DNA of 64,000 bases, taken from contig CM038909.1 of the NCBI GenBank assembly GCA_021904315.1, positions 23,288,212 through 23,352,211 of the forward strand, given 5' to 3'. A program made the translations under genes and the position numbers. This document shows, piece after piece, positions 49,621-60,800 of this stretch (positions are counted from its first letter, which is position 1; each line of letters begins with the position of its first letter). The DNA is from Sphagnum magellanicum (lineage: Eukaryota > Streptophyta > Sphagnopsida > Sphagnales > Sphagnaceae). The notes under the pieces were generated by a model. That model was given only the letters and a program-made list of their open reading frames with translations. It did not search any database and was not told where the DNA came from.

Positions 49621-52370
49621 TCCAAGTACCCCAAGTATCCATCCACATGTGATGAGATATATACTCACTAATTATTCAACAAGTTCTATTGGTTGAGGGA
49701 AGGGATCATGCTTTACTTGGCAACACAAAAGAAATTATATATATATATATATAAAACCCTAATCCCAAAGATGCCCTGACACAAAAATCCTTGGGAACTT
49801 GCAAAATAAGTCCCCTCATCCCTTAGAGAGAGAGAGAGAGAGAGGCAAAGGCTTGCATGAGAGTAGGTGAGGGGGGCCACAAGATGGATGGTTGGTAGGT
49901 AGGTAGTCCAAAGGAGGGGGGGGAGTAGTGTGATTGTGAGTGCGAAAAGAGGAGGTGGGAATAAGTTTTTGTGGCTTGTGGAGGAGTTGTGTGGAAGATT
50001 TTGTCATGTACTTACATCGTGCATCTTTTGCAAAGTTGGACCACACAACACCCAACAACTACCTACTATTGAATTAGGTCGCATGGCATGATGTTTGTTC
50101 AAGATGTCTAGTTTCTTATAATTTGTTCAGATTTCACATGGTGTGAGCACTCCATTGAACGGCCAATTTGAAATTCAATATGAGAGCTTCGGTGTTCACC
50201 ACGGTTGATGCTTAGTTCCCCTTGTTAGTTAGTCGAGTTAGATAGAAAACATTGGTAGGAACCAAAGAAGAAAATTTGTCGACCATAGTTAGTACATAGA
50301 CCATATGGTTAATATACGTCTAAGAAAAATTGTCAACCATAGTTAGTACATAGACCATATGGTTAATATACGTCTTTGATACGCACAATTCAATATGGTT
50401 TTCCATTCCAATGGGTTATGGAAGAGAAACATAACCAAAAGAAAGAGTTTTGCTTTCCAAGTGAGATGGGTTCAATTGAAATGTTAGAGGCATAATAATA
50501 ATAATAATATTATTATTATTAATACCCTGCAAAAATTTATTTATAAACACACTTTATAAAATGTACAAAGCTATTAGAATTTTTTAATAATAATAATAGG
50601 TGGTTGAAAATATATAACAAAGGATGAGGAAGAGGGACACCAAGAAGAAGGGAAGTTAGTTAAGTTGTGAACATTCAGACCAGGTGTTGGAAAAGCCTTT
50701 TAAAAGGCCATGTTCTTGTCCCTACTACTTGTACTTATTGAAACTCAAGTCAGTGTCCAAAAGAATGAATATCTCTCTACACATGCAAGTAAAGCCAAAA
50801 AACACAATTTGAGCTCCGCATTGTTGTGCACTACCAATGACGATCAATTATTTTATTTTATTATATTATATTTTCTTATGTTTTTATATGATTTTTTTAA
50901 TAATTCATCATTATTTATGTCAATGTCAAATTTAATTTAAATTAATATACATTTCATGGACATGAAAAAACACATGTTAATTTGATTTTTTGCATATCCA
51001 TGTTGGTGGATAAGGGAAAAAGAGTGAGATAATTATTTCTGAAATTATTTTTGGAATTGTCGATGGACAACCATATGAAGGATTCCAAAAAATTCCCCAT
51101 ATACTAATTTCGATTACTCGTCATTGGGATTTTAAAACAATTATAACATAAGTTCATAGTGAATTAGAGCATGAACCGCAAGCCCAATGCATAATTATGT
51201 TTTGAATAAAAAATAATAATAAAGTTTATGCTGGTTTGGGCCAGTAAAATAGAAGTATTGGTGCATATGTTGTTGTGCAATTTTCTATTTAAAAAAAAAG
51301 AAATTGTGTAAATTTGCACTTTAAAACCAATAATTACAAAAAAAAAATTCCAAAAGAAAATTTCATCATAAAACAACAACATTTCTTTCACAATTGTGTT
51401 GGGGACTATATTATAATAATAATAATAATAATAATGTATGGGGACCAATTGAGCTTTAAGCTAGGCATGTGCTACTTAAAAAGAAAGGGCAATATGCAAT
51501 GGACTACTTACATATAGGAAGAAGAAGGCACATGGGGGGGCTTGACTTATTAGCTCTTTTGTCTCTTTGATGTGCACTTGCACCAACTTTTAAAGTGCAA
51601 ACAAACAAGTTTGTAATCAACTTTAGAGTTCTACAACCCTTTTCAGAACAACACAAAAAAGGAAGGAAAACACACACACACACACACACACTCTCTCTCT
51701 CTCTCTCTTTTATACTATAAAACACACTATAAAAGACATGAAAAGAGGAGTCAAACTTCAAAGTGTACCTATAAGAAGCTTGTCACATGTTTAGGTGAGT
51801 TAATAGTGCTAGATATTCATGGTGGCTAGACAAGTAGTCAGACCAAAGGACCAACCCCCCTGGACACCAAAAAAAAACCCATATTGAATAGGTACACTCA
51901 TGGAGTGGGGTAGGTTATTTTATTTTATTTTATTTTATTTTTTATTAATTTATGAATTTTTAAAATATAATTTTAATTTTAATTTTTATAAAAAAACTAT
52001 AGGGTAGGAGAGAATTGGGTGAAATGTGTGCCACTTTATTCGGATGCAATGGAATGAAGACAAAAACAATCAGCTTACAAAGTTGGGTTCATACATAACT
52101 CCATTAGTTATGTAAGAATTGCAATTTTGTGATGATCGGCCTTTACCTTTTTCCTTTTTTTTGGGTGAATTTTTGTAACTTGGCAACCAAATAAATAAAT
52201 AAATAAATAAATAATGCAGAACTTATACAATATTTTTAAAGTTTTTAATTCTTTAAAAATGTGCTAAAGTTGCCAGATTCTGAGGAAAAGATTTCTGAAA
52301 ATCCCAATATTTTAGACAATAGGTTTCAGCAGATTGCCAAAATATAGCAGGATTCTTAGATTTTTGTGCT
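49621..52370. other. AT-rich desert, fifth part
   Basis: No gene recognised. Contents: (GA)n at 49826-49843, a G-run near 49914, a two-copy 54-bp tandem repeat at 50268-50376, (ATA)n/(TTA)n at 50492-50520, (TAA)n at 51413-51436, (CA)n-(CT)n at 51669-51708, (TTTTA)n at 51915-51940 and (AAAT)n at 52186-52213. Confidence 0.5.
50268..50376. repeat. two-copy tandem repeat, 54 bp
   Basis: ACCATAGTTAGTACATAGAC recurs at 50282 and 50336; the shared unit also holds the palindrome ACCATATGGT and AATATACGTCT. Copies are almost identical. Confidence 0.9.
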
Positions 52371-52374
52371 TCCT

Positions 52375-53170
52375 CTTCAATCTATAGCTAAATTTTGGTT
52401 AATTTCATCTTGTGGATGATTACTAGTGTGGCTACATCACAAAATTGAATTAAAAAAAAACCCTTGGTTAGGATTTAAAGCAATGTTTTAATTTTTCAGG
52501 AAATTTATTATTTTCAAAATGGAAAAAATAAATAAAAATGGAGGGTTTTCTGATCACTTTTAAAAAAAAAGAAAAGAAAAGAATTTAAAAAATATTTCCA
52601 GACTCTGTATTTGGTTAGATTAGGCAGCTGAAAATATACAAGAATGCTTCAATTTTTTAGCTTTTTAAAATTTTAATAGCCAAATTTGGCTAAATCATCT
52701 TATGGATGATTACCCAACTCCATCACAAAATTAGGTATTAAAAAATAAAAGTACTGATTTATTGAGAACACTGCTCTAAGACTTGACCTTTATCAAATCA
52801 GAAATTTTTTTGAAGGCAAAATTTGGATGAAGCCCTACTCACCATTCATAATTTACATCTATTTATCTGTTTCATAATTTTCATTTTCATATCTGGTCTG
52901 TAACCAAATTTGGCTAAAATCTTCTTGTGGATGATCACCAGTTAATTTGGCTACATTACAAAATTGGGAAAAAAAAAAATTAAAAAAAAATCCCTGAAGG
53001 CAACCCAGTATTTGATCTTTAAGAAAGCCTAGTATTGTTCAACAAAGAACTAAAGCCCCTTCTACCTTAGCCTTAGGTCTTGAATTTTGATGCATTGATG
53101 GCTTCATGTCAATCAAGGTTTTTAATTTATGGCTAAATGTAGCAAAGTTGGCTAAAACTATTTTCCAAAT
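52375..53170 (-). repeat. cluster of palindrome-family repeats
   Basis: Three degenerate copies (about 52384-52465, 52670-52745, 52905-52970) read, in reverse orientation to those in the MYB intron, (T)AGCCAAATTTGGCTA then ATC(A)TCTT(A/G)TGGATGAT, then CATCACAAAATT. The middle copy keeps the perfect 16-bp palindrome (52677-52692). A weaker trace occurs near 53145. Confidence 0.7.
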
Positions 53171-53182
53171 GGCAAACATGTA

Positions 53183-53218
<36 letters not shown>

Positions 53219-53680
53219 TTTTTTTTTTTGTGTTTTTTAGCCACCAAATTTACACTTTTTTTTGTGAAAAAATAGCCAGATGTCAATCACCAAAATGGAA
53301 AAAATAATATTAATTAATTAATTAACTTATATATATATATATAAAATGAAATCATGATCTTATGAAGGAGTCAGCAGATCTTTTCATAGTATCATAATAA
53401 TTCCTTCTACTGACAATTCTAGAATTTTTTAAAAATTAATTCATCAGGGCACTGTTTACAGGGAGAGGTACAAAAAGTTAGTGTGTAGAGAGAATGTCCA
53501 CCAAAAGCAAATTTTTTGTGGGGATTCCAAAGTCAACAACAACAAAGCACAATCCCAAAAAAAAACAATTATTTAAAAAAAAAAAACACTGGTGAATTTT
53601 TGACATCACCATGGTCTTCAAGAATGAATAGTACTTAACTTAAAAAAAACAACTTTCTTTCTTCCCATGCATTTCAGTTT
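53171..53680. other. simple-sequence-rich spacer
   Basis: (TG)n at about 53185-53215 followed by a T-run, (TTAA)n near 53312 and (TA)n near 53328-53342, with A-runs near 53575. No gene recognised. Confidence 0.55.
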
Positions 53681-53965
53681 GGGTCCCAGTTATTTCGCTT
53701 TATAAGAAACGTTGTCCCCAGTTATAGTACCTCTCATCCCCCTGTCTATTATGATGATGAGACGAAATATTATGATTCGATCTCGCCCCCAATCCGCCGA
53801 ACTGCAAAAATATATGTAGCAGCAGTGTGTGTGCAGTGGAGGCGCTCAGGAAAAAAAGGAAAGACAGGATGAATCTCTCAGTTTACCACCAAAATTGGTG
53901 GAAAAACTAGTTTGGTTCCCAGTTATTTCGTTTTGTCAAATTTTCATTCCCAATTACACATTTGA
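53681..53965 (-). repeat. dispersed repeat family C, second copy
   Basis: 53805-53910 matches the complement of 44895-44985 (AGTGGAGGCGCTCAGG, GGAAAGACAGGATGAA). It is bracketed by two copies of CCCAGTTATTTCG (53685 and 53918). Confidence 0.6.
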
Positions 53966-55640
53966 TGCCCTATTATATTATGCCAAAACTGGACGTTCTC
54001 AAGCCCTGATTGTGTGATAACTTTACAGATAACTATATTGTGTATGTAACCACCACAATGTGCCTTTCAAATAGAATGAAATCTTCCTTCCTTCCTTCCA
54101 CTCATGGAAAACCCTAATTTGGAAATGATCTGAATAATCATTTTTATTTTTTTTTCTATTTTCACATGAGACAAATATGACTTGGCCAAATTGTGCTAAA
54201 TTTTTCCATTACACTAACCACCAAAATTCTCCTTGCCCGTCCCTAACTCCAACATTTCTACCATCGAACATTTGTTTGCCAAAGACAAATTCTCACTTTG
54301 TGTGGAGCTATGGACATGGCGATCATGTCATTCGAACGAGGCATTGACGGAGAGCTTGTGTAACCATCTCCTCCTCCTCCTCCTCGTAAAAGACATGAGC
54401 AAAATCCGGCTCATCCCACGAGCTCCAAACTCACAAAAGCTCAATATCAATGTGGTACATTTGGTAGGGTTTAATGGATTATGCACAAGCCTAAGAACAA
54501 AATCTCAAAAAAGATTAGAGTCCGTACCACCGATTCCTACCGAACATGAGCTATCTTTCCAAAAAGTGTGAAAACCAAAACAATTTTTTAATTAAAAAAT
54601 TTAACTTCTAAAAAAAATAAATTCCGCATACCATGACCAATGATTTTTTAAACAATTATTTTATTTTATTTTTCCAGAAATGTTGGGAATTCTTTTTGGG
54701 AAAAAATTGTTTCCTTCTAGTATAACTTCAACTACTTTTGCTAATTTTTTGGGGGAAAAAAAAAGGCCATATTTTTTATATCACAAATTGTTATTTTTAA
54801 TGAAAAAAAAAACCCTTATCAAGACGTGCCGAATGTAAAACGAATAATGTAATCTTAGGGTAAAGCCCGAGGTTGTGGGCTTTATCGGAATAAGGGCCCA
54901 TGGGAGGGAGAGCCGAATGTGAACTCAATACTAGTAAAAGCCTACGGGCAAGGGCTTTTTTTTTTTCAAATGTAAAGACTCGCATCAATTTTCTTTTCTT
55001 TTCTTTTCTATTTTTTAAATCTCATTATACCCGCCGGATATCATGGGGGAAAAAATAAAAGGGAAGTGAGCATTTTGAAAAGCGAAACACTTGCATGAAT
55101 GATCAAGCATTCTTTTGTTTTCTTATTTCCCCAAAAAAAAAAAAAAAAAAAAAAAAAACAAGAGAAAAATTTGGAATAATTAATTTGGAGAAAATAAATT
55201 AAGTGAAAATTTAACTAAATTTTGCTAATATAAAAAAAATTCCAGATTTTTGACATTACAAAAATTGAAAAAGAAAAATGGAAGGTGGTTGTGTGGATAG
55301 ATGATTGATTCACAACAAAATCCTTATAAGTGGGGTATGGACAAAAATAATATCAATTTTTTAGAATTGGAAAAATAAAATATAATTTGTAACTAAATTT
55401 TAAAATATCATTTTCCATAGGTAAATAAGTAGGTGGGTAGGTAGGTAGGTAGATAGGTAGTTGATTTTCATGTAATTAATCATCTATGGTTATCCATAGA
55501 TGGATGAAATGTGACCATGTCAAATGAAACTTATTTTTTAGATGAATTTATATTTTTATATTTATATTTATATAATGAGCTGCACATGGGTAATGTGACG
55601 TCACGCGGAGCCCAAGCTGGGTATTAACCCCCCCCGCCCC
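53966..55640. other. AT-rich desert, sixth part
   Basis: No gene recognised. A GC-richer island at 54220-54560 has a short plus frame without similarity to a known domain; 54855-54965 repeats GGTAAAGCCC / GGGCTTT words. (GGTA)n lies at 55430-55460 and an A-run at 55132-55157. Confidence 0.45.
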
Positions 55641-55649
55641 AAAAGAAAA

Positions 55650-56540
55650 AAAAAAGCTTCGGGCAGCAAGTAAATAAGTAATTTTTTGTTTTGGGTTGAA
55701 AATAAAGGGTTGTTTAGGGCAGATGACAAGAATTAAAAGATTACTTAGGCAAGTTAATATATATGCTCGTGATAAAGAATAAAAATTCTTTGGGCAGACA
55801 AAATAATTAAATTTCAGCTTTGGGTTGGTAAAATTTTGGAAGGGGGGGGAGAAGACTATTAAAATAAGTGGACACCATCCAAAATAGTCGGATGTTGGCC
55901 CCAAAAAATGCTCATTTGGGCAGTGAATAAAATACTTTTGAGCAATTCTTTGGGCGGAAAATTAAATACTTTGGAGGAAAAAATCAAATCATTTTGAGCA
56001 GATATTGGGCAGAAAATAAAATTTTTTTTCGAGCAATTATTTGGGCAGTGAATAATTTCCTTTTAGAAGAAATATGGGCAGAAAATCAAAATACTTTCGA
56101 GCAAGTATTTGGGCAGTGAATTAAATACTTTTTTGAGCTTTGGGGTTGGGAAAAAAAAAGTTGGGGGCAGTGAATAACATACTTTTTTGAGCTTTGGGGT
56201 TGGGAAAAAAAAAGGTAGGGGCAGTTGTGGTAGGGGCAGATGAAAACAACACTAATAAAATACTTCTCAGGGCATTCAAGAAAAGTTTCTGAGCATTGGC
56301 TTGTTGGCACTACAGGGCAGCGAGTAAAAGATCACTTTTGAGTTTGGGGTTGTTGGCCCTACAGGGCAGCGACTAAAAAACACTTTTGAGCTTTGGGTTG
56401 TTGGCCTGACCGGGCAGCGAGTAAAAAATCACTTTTGAGCTTTGGCTTGGTTCAACTTGGGAAAATAAAAATGGGCAGCAGGAGGGGTAGTAGGGGCAGA
56501 TAATGAAAATAAAAATATATTTACGCGGGCAGGAGGTTGG
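55650..56540. repeat. GGGCAG-rich degenerate array
   Basis: GGGCAG occurs about seventeen times in 900 bp, often as GGGCAG(T/C)GA(A/G)TAAAATACTTTTGAGC or with TTTGGGTTGTTGGCC. Spacing varies from about 30 to 60 bp. It ends just before the probable receptor-kinase promoter. Confidence 0.75.
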
Positions 56541-56544
56541 CCCT

Positions 56545-57826
56545 AAAATCACGCGCTCTCTTTTGTCTGTCGTCTCTTTCGTTGCGCACTGTCGTCTTCT
56601 CTCTCTCCTCTCTCTCTCTCTCTCGCGATCTGTCGTCGTTGTCGTCGCAGTAATATTGTTATTGCCACTTCTTGATGTTGTTACTGCCATGATATTTGTG
56701 TGTAAAACTCTGTCTATTTTCTTTCAGTTTTTACAATTCTCGATTCCATGAAGAAATGCGATTTCTAGACGGCTTCTTAGTGTAGAGAGTGGGAAGGGAG
56801 AAGGACTAGGACGTGCAGGAGGACGAGGACAACAACAATAACAACAACAGTGTTGTTTGATTCCTGCTTTTGTGGCTGCTCATGACTCTGCACTCTGTTG
56901 CTGTTGTTGCTGCTGTCGAGTCGATTGTGCGGGCCAGAGGCAACAATTTTTGTCTCCTAGTGCCACCGGAGTTGTAATAAGAAGTCGTGATGCATTCATT
57001 CTCTACCCCGACTGCATTGTGTACGCTTCTCTGCTCTGCTTTGTGACTCTGCTGTCTCTGTCTGTGAGAGAAACAAAGAGACTTTTCGATACAGAATTTG
57101 ATCGCTGTTTTTTTTCCCCCCCTCTTTCTTTTGTGGCTGTTGTGGCGGACGTTGTTTTGTGTTGTGATCTGGTTGTTTGTTTCTGCGGAGTTTTTGTTCT
57201 TGGTGTGAGGAGGAGGAAATGGAAAGTTCAGAAACTGCAGTGTTGTTCTTGCGGAGGAGTTTGTTTTTCTGGCTTTTGATTTGAAGCTGCTGATAGACTC
57301 GCTGCTGTCCGTTTTCCAATTCTTTGCTGTTTCTTGTGCTGTGCTGCGTGCATTCTTCGTCTTCCCCCACACTGAGTGCTCGAGACCTGTTCACTGTCCA
57401 GGTCTGTAGAAGAAGTTGATGACAAGGAATCGTTGACGCCTGACTGGCTCCTTAGTGTGTTGGATCGGAAGTCCCCGAGTCCTGAACGCAGACAGCTCTG
57501 GTTGTTCTTCTCAACCTCTAAGCTGCATCATCAGAATCTGAGTGTTCACTTTTCTTGCAGGGGGGGAAGGCTAGTGGTGATGGATTTTGTCAAGATCGGC
57601 TTTGTGGATGTTCTGGACATCTGGGAGCATCATGAGAGTATAGGAGTTTGAAGAGGAGAGAATAGACAAAGCCTGGAAAGACATTCCCCCAAAAGGAAAG
57701 AATACAGTGGGATGCAAGTCTTCTATTGAGCCATAGGGAGGAGAAAATTAGCTTCTGTAAAAGCAGCTTTTGTTTCCTTGCTTCTCAAGTTCACGGATTT
57801 TCTTCCTCCAGCATTCAAGCTTGTCA
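56545..57826 (+). promoter_or_regulatory. probable promoter and leader of the receptor-kinase gene
   Basis: A CT-rich patch with CGCGATC at about 56565-56640 marks a sharp change from desert to gene-like composition. About 1.2 kb then separate it from the start codon. Many upstream ATGs suggest a leader intron; an acceptor-like TTTTCTTGCAG ends at 57561, but no donor is clear. Confidence 0.4.
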
Positions 57827-60800
57827 ATGGAGAAGGTCTGGAATTTGAGGCTTTTTTTACAACAAGCCATGTTGCTGCTGCTGTTACTGGTGTCTATTTG
57901 GCTTGAGGAGGGATCAGCACAGGGACTGTCTGAGGAGGGTGAAGCGTTGTTGGAATTCAAAAACAGTATAACAGATGCAAACAAGTGGCTTGCAAACTGG
58001 GTGGCCACAGACCTCCTTCCTTGCAATTGGACTGGAGTGACATGCACAGGAGACTCAGTCACAGCCATCAATCTTTCTGGTCTCAGTATCTCAGGCCAAG
58101 TTCCAGAAGGTGTGCTAGGTGAGCTCAGCTGAATTTCCAACTCCACAGCAGCTGAATCTGAATAGATCCTTTGAATAACTATGGGTCTTTTTGCAATCTT
58201 CCAGTGCAGCGCTCTCCACCACTCTCAGATGGTGGCTCAGCAAGTTTTAATTTTTGTTGAGTCCTTCTTTTGGGTTGTGATTGATTTCTAGGAGTCTGTT
58301 GTTATTGTGCTCACAAAAAAAGCTTCTATAACATTCTGATCCAATTTTACATTTGCATTGTCATTTGAGCTTGCATTTGTCTTCTTGTTTTTGTTGTTGC
58401 ACTCACCAGGAAACTAGTTCAAGAGTCTTTGATATGTGCATTCAGTTGGGGTTTGTTTTCACACTCCGCTCCCTACAATTTGTACAGACAAAAATTTTGG
58501 TCAAGTTTTGGACATCTTGCAACCAGGAATTTAGCAATCAAGATGCTTCATTTAACACTAGGAATGTCTCTACTACAGAAACTTCAAGTCAGTTTTCTTA
58601 ATCAATCTTTTCTCTTCCTTTTTTTCAGCTTGGGATAAGTGCTTTGTTGAATTGTATGTCTAGTCATTGCTGCAATTCGTGCCTTCTATCTCCCTTTTTT
58701 GACTTTTTCTACCTGCTACAGGTCTTTTTGATTGTGCTGAGCTTTACTGGGAGGGTTGGGCCACTTGGCACTTTGATTTGGTTCAAAACTTTTGGTTGAT
58801 CTTGTTGCTTTGTCCTTAGTTTATGTTGTCAAGTGCAAAGTGTGATCTTGAAGGGGGATCCTTCCTTTTGGTCCTACTGATTGTACGTTCTCAGATATTC
58901 AATTTGGATTCAAATTTTGCCACTAAAAGAGCAGGCAAAACATCAGACTACAGCTCTGATAATCTAATTTCTGAGCTTCACTGTACATAGAGAGTGTGCT
59001 GGTGACCCATAGCATTCAAGCCAGTCTTGTACCAGTAGCACTTACAGCCACTTTTCCTGCAGTCCAAATATTGCTAGGTGCATATTGCATGCTAGGTGGG
59101 GCATGTGATAGGCAGCACAATGAGAGTACTTTGTTGAAGATCATCGTTTTGCATGTGCACAGAGAGAGACTACATCCTGCTTCTTCTCAGAGAGATGGAG
59201 ACTGGGTTTAGTGCAATTTGAAACTGTGAGCTACAGAAACAGCCATTAATGCCATCTTTGGTCTCTTTTTTGGTTGTACAGGCCAGTTGGGAAATCTTAC
59301 TACTCTGGACCTGGGGAATACGGATCTGGGTGGCAGCTTTCCTCTTGATTTGCTCAACTGCAGCAACCTAATGGGCTTGAACCTGAGTTACACTTACATG
59401 GAAGGTCCTTTACCCACAAGGATTTCACAGCTGACAAAACTCCAAACACTGGACCTTTCGTACTCAAGTTTTTTTGGACCAGTACCTGATGCTTTTGGGA
59501 ACTTGCCGGCACTGAAACTCTTGAATCTCAAAGCAGCAAATTTTACTGGAGTTTTGCCATCCAGCCTTGGGAACCTCACAAACCTGACCGAAATTCATCT
59601 TGGCCTTGCAAACTTCACACCTACAGCTATGCCCTCTTGGTTTGCAAATCTCACGAATCTCAAAGTGCTTGACCTAAGCTCCAGTAATTTCACCAAGGGG
59701 CCAATCCCAGAGTGGGTTCAGGTGTTGCCTAGCCTGCAAATTCTTGACCTTGCAGCCTGTAGCTTGACAGGACCCATTCCAGAATTTCTGGGAGGTTTGA
59801 CAATGCTTCACACTCTGTGGCTGAATCAGAACTCACTGAATGGGTCAATACCTGAAATTTTCGCAAACCTGACAGAGCTTGTGAGTTTGGATCTTTCACA
59901 GAATCAGCTGACAGGTTCAATCCCATCAGGGCTGATAGAGCTTGAGAAGCTTCAAGTGATTGAGCTGTTTGCAAACCAGCTCTCGGGGGAAATTCCTGCA
60001 GATATTGGAAACCTCAGGAGCTTGTCACAGATTGATGTCTCACAGAATCAACTGAGTGGTGCCATACCACAGTCAATGACAAATTTGACAAACCTGTCAA
60101 TCCTCCACCTCTGGCAAAACAGCTTGAGTGGTATCATACCTCCAGGCATGGCTAACCTTCAGGCACTCACTGAGTTTGTCCTCTTTGAAAACCACTTCAC
60201 AGGCACAGTTCCAGGAAACTTGGGGAAGGACTGCAACCTCACACGATTTGACGTGTCAACAAATCTGCTCTCTGGACCAGTCCCAGTCCATCTTTGTGAT
60301 GGACAACAGTTAACTCAACTCATTTTCTTCAACAATATGTTTTCAGGGACAATACCTGACACGTACGAAAACTGCAGGAGCCTCACTCGGGTTCGGTTTG
60401 AGATTAATGAACTCTCAGGGCCAATTCCAGATGGTCTCTGGGGAGCACCTAAAATGCAGATTTTTACAGCACATAGTAACATGCTCAATGGAAACATACT
60501 GCCTTCCATCGGGTATGCATTAAACTTAGCAACACTTGATATTTCCAGCAACTGGTTCACAGGTCCACTTCCCCAAGAAATCGGCAACCTTGTTATGATG
60601 CAAAGCCTTTCTGCATCTGGGAACAACCTGTCGGGTACCATCCCTCCACAACTTGGCCATCTCTCTCTGCTCAATGAGCTTGATCTAAGCCAAAACAGTT
60701 TTACTGATGGGATACCACCAGCACTTGGAAACTGTACACAGCTCAAGACACTGAACCTTTCCATGAATTTCCTCACTGGGCCGATTCCAAGTGAGCTTGG

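Noticed and set aside
57376..57651. 91-codon plus frame upstream of the receptor kinase
   Set aside because: Lies in the probable leader, has no recognised domain and likely overlaps leader splice sites; at most an upstream frame.
57770..57826. Earlier TTG start for the receptor kinase
   Set aside because: The ATG at 57827 gives a normal signal peptide at the very N-terminus; a TTG start is not expected.
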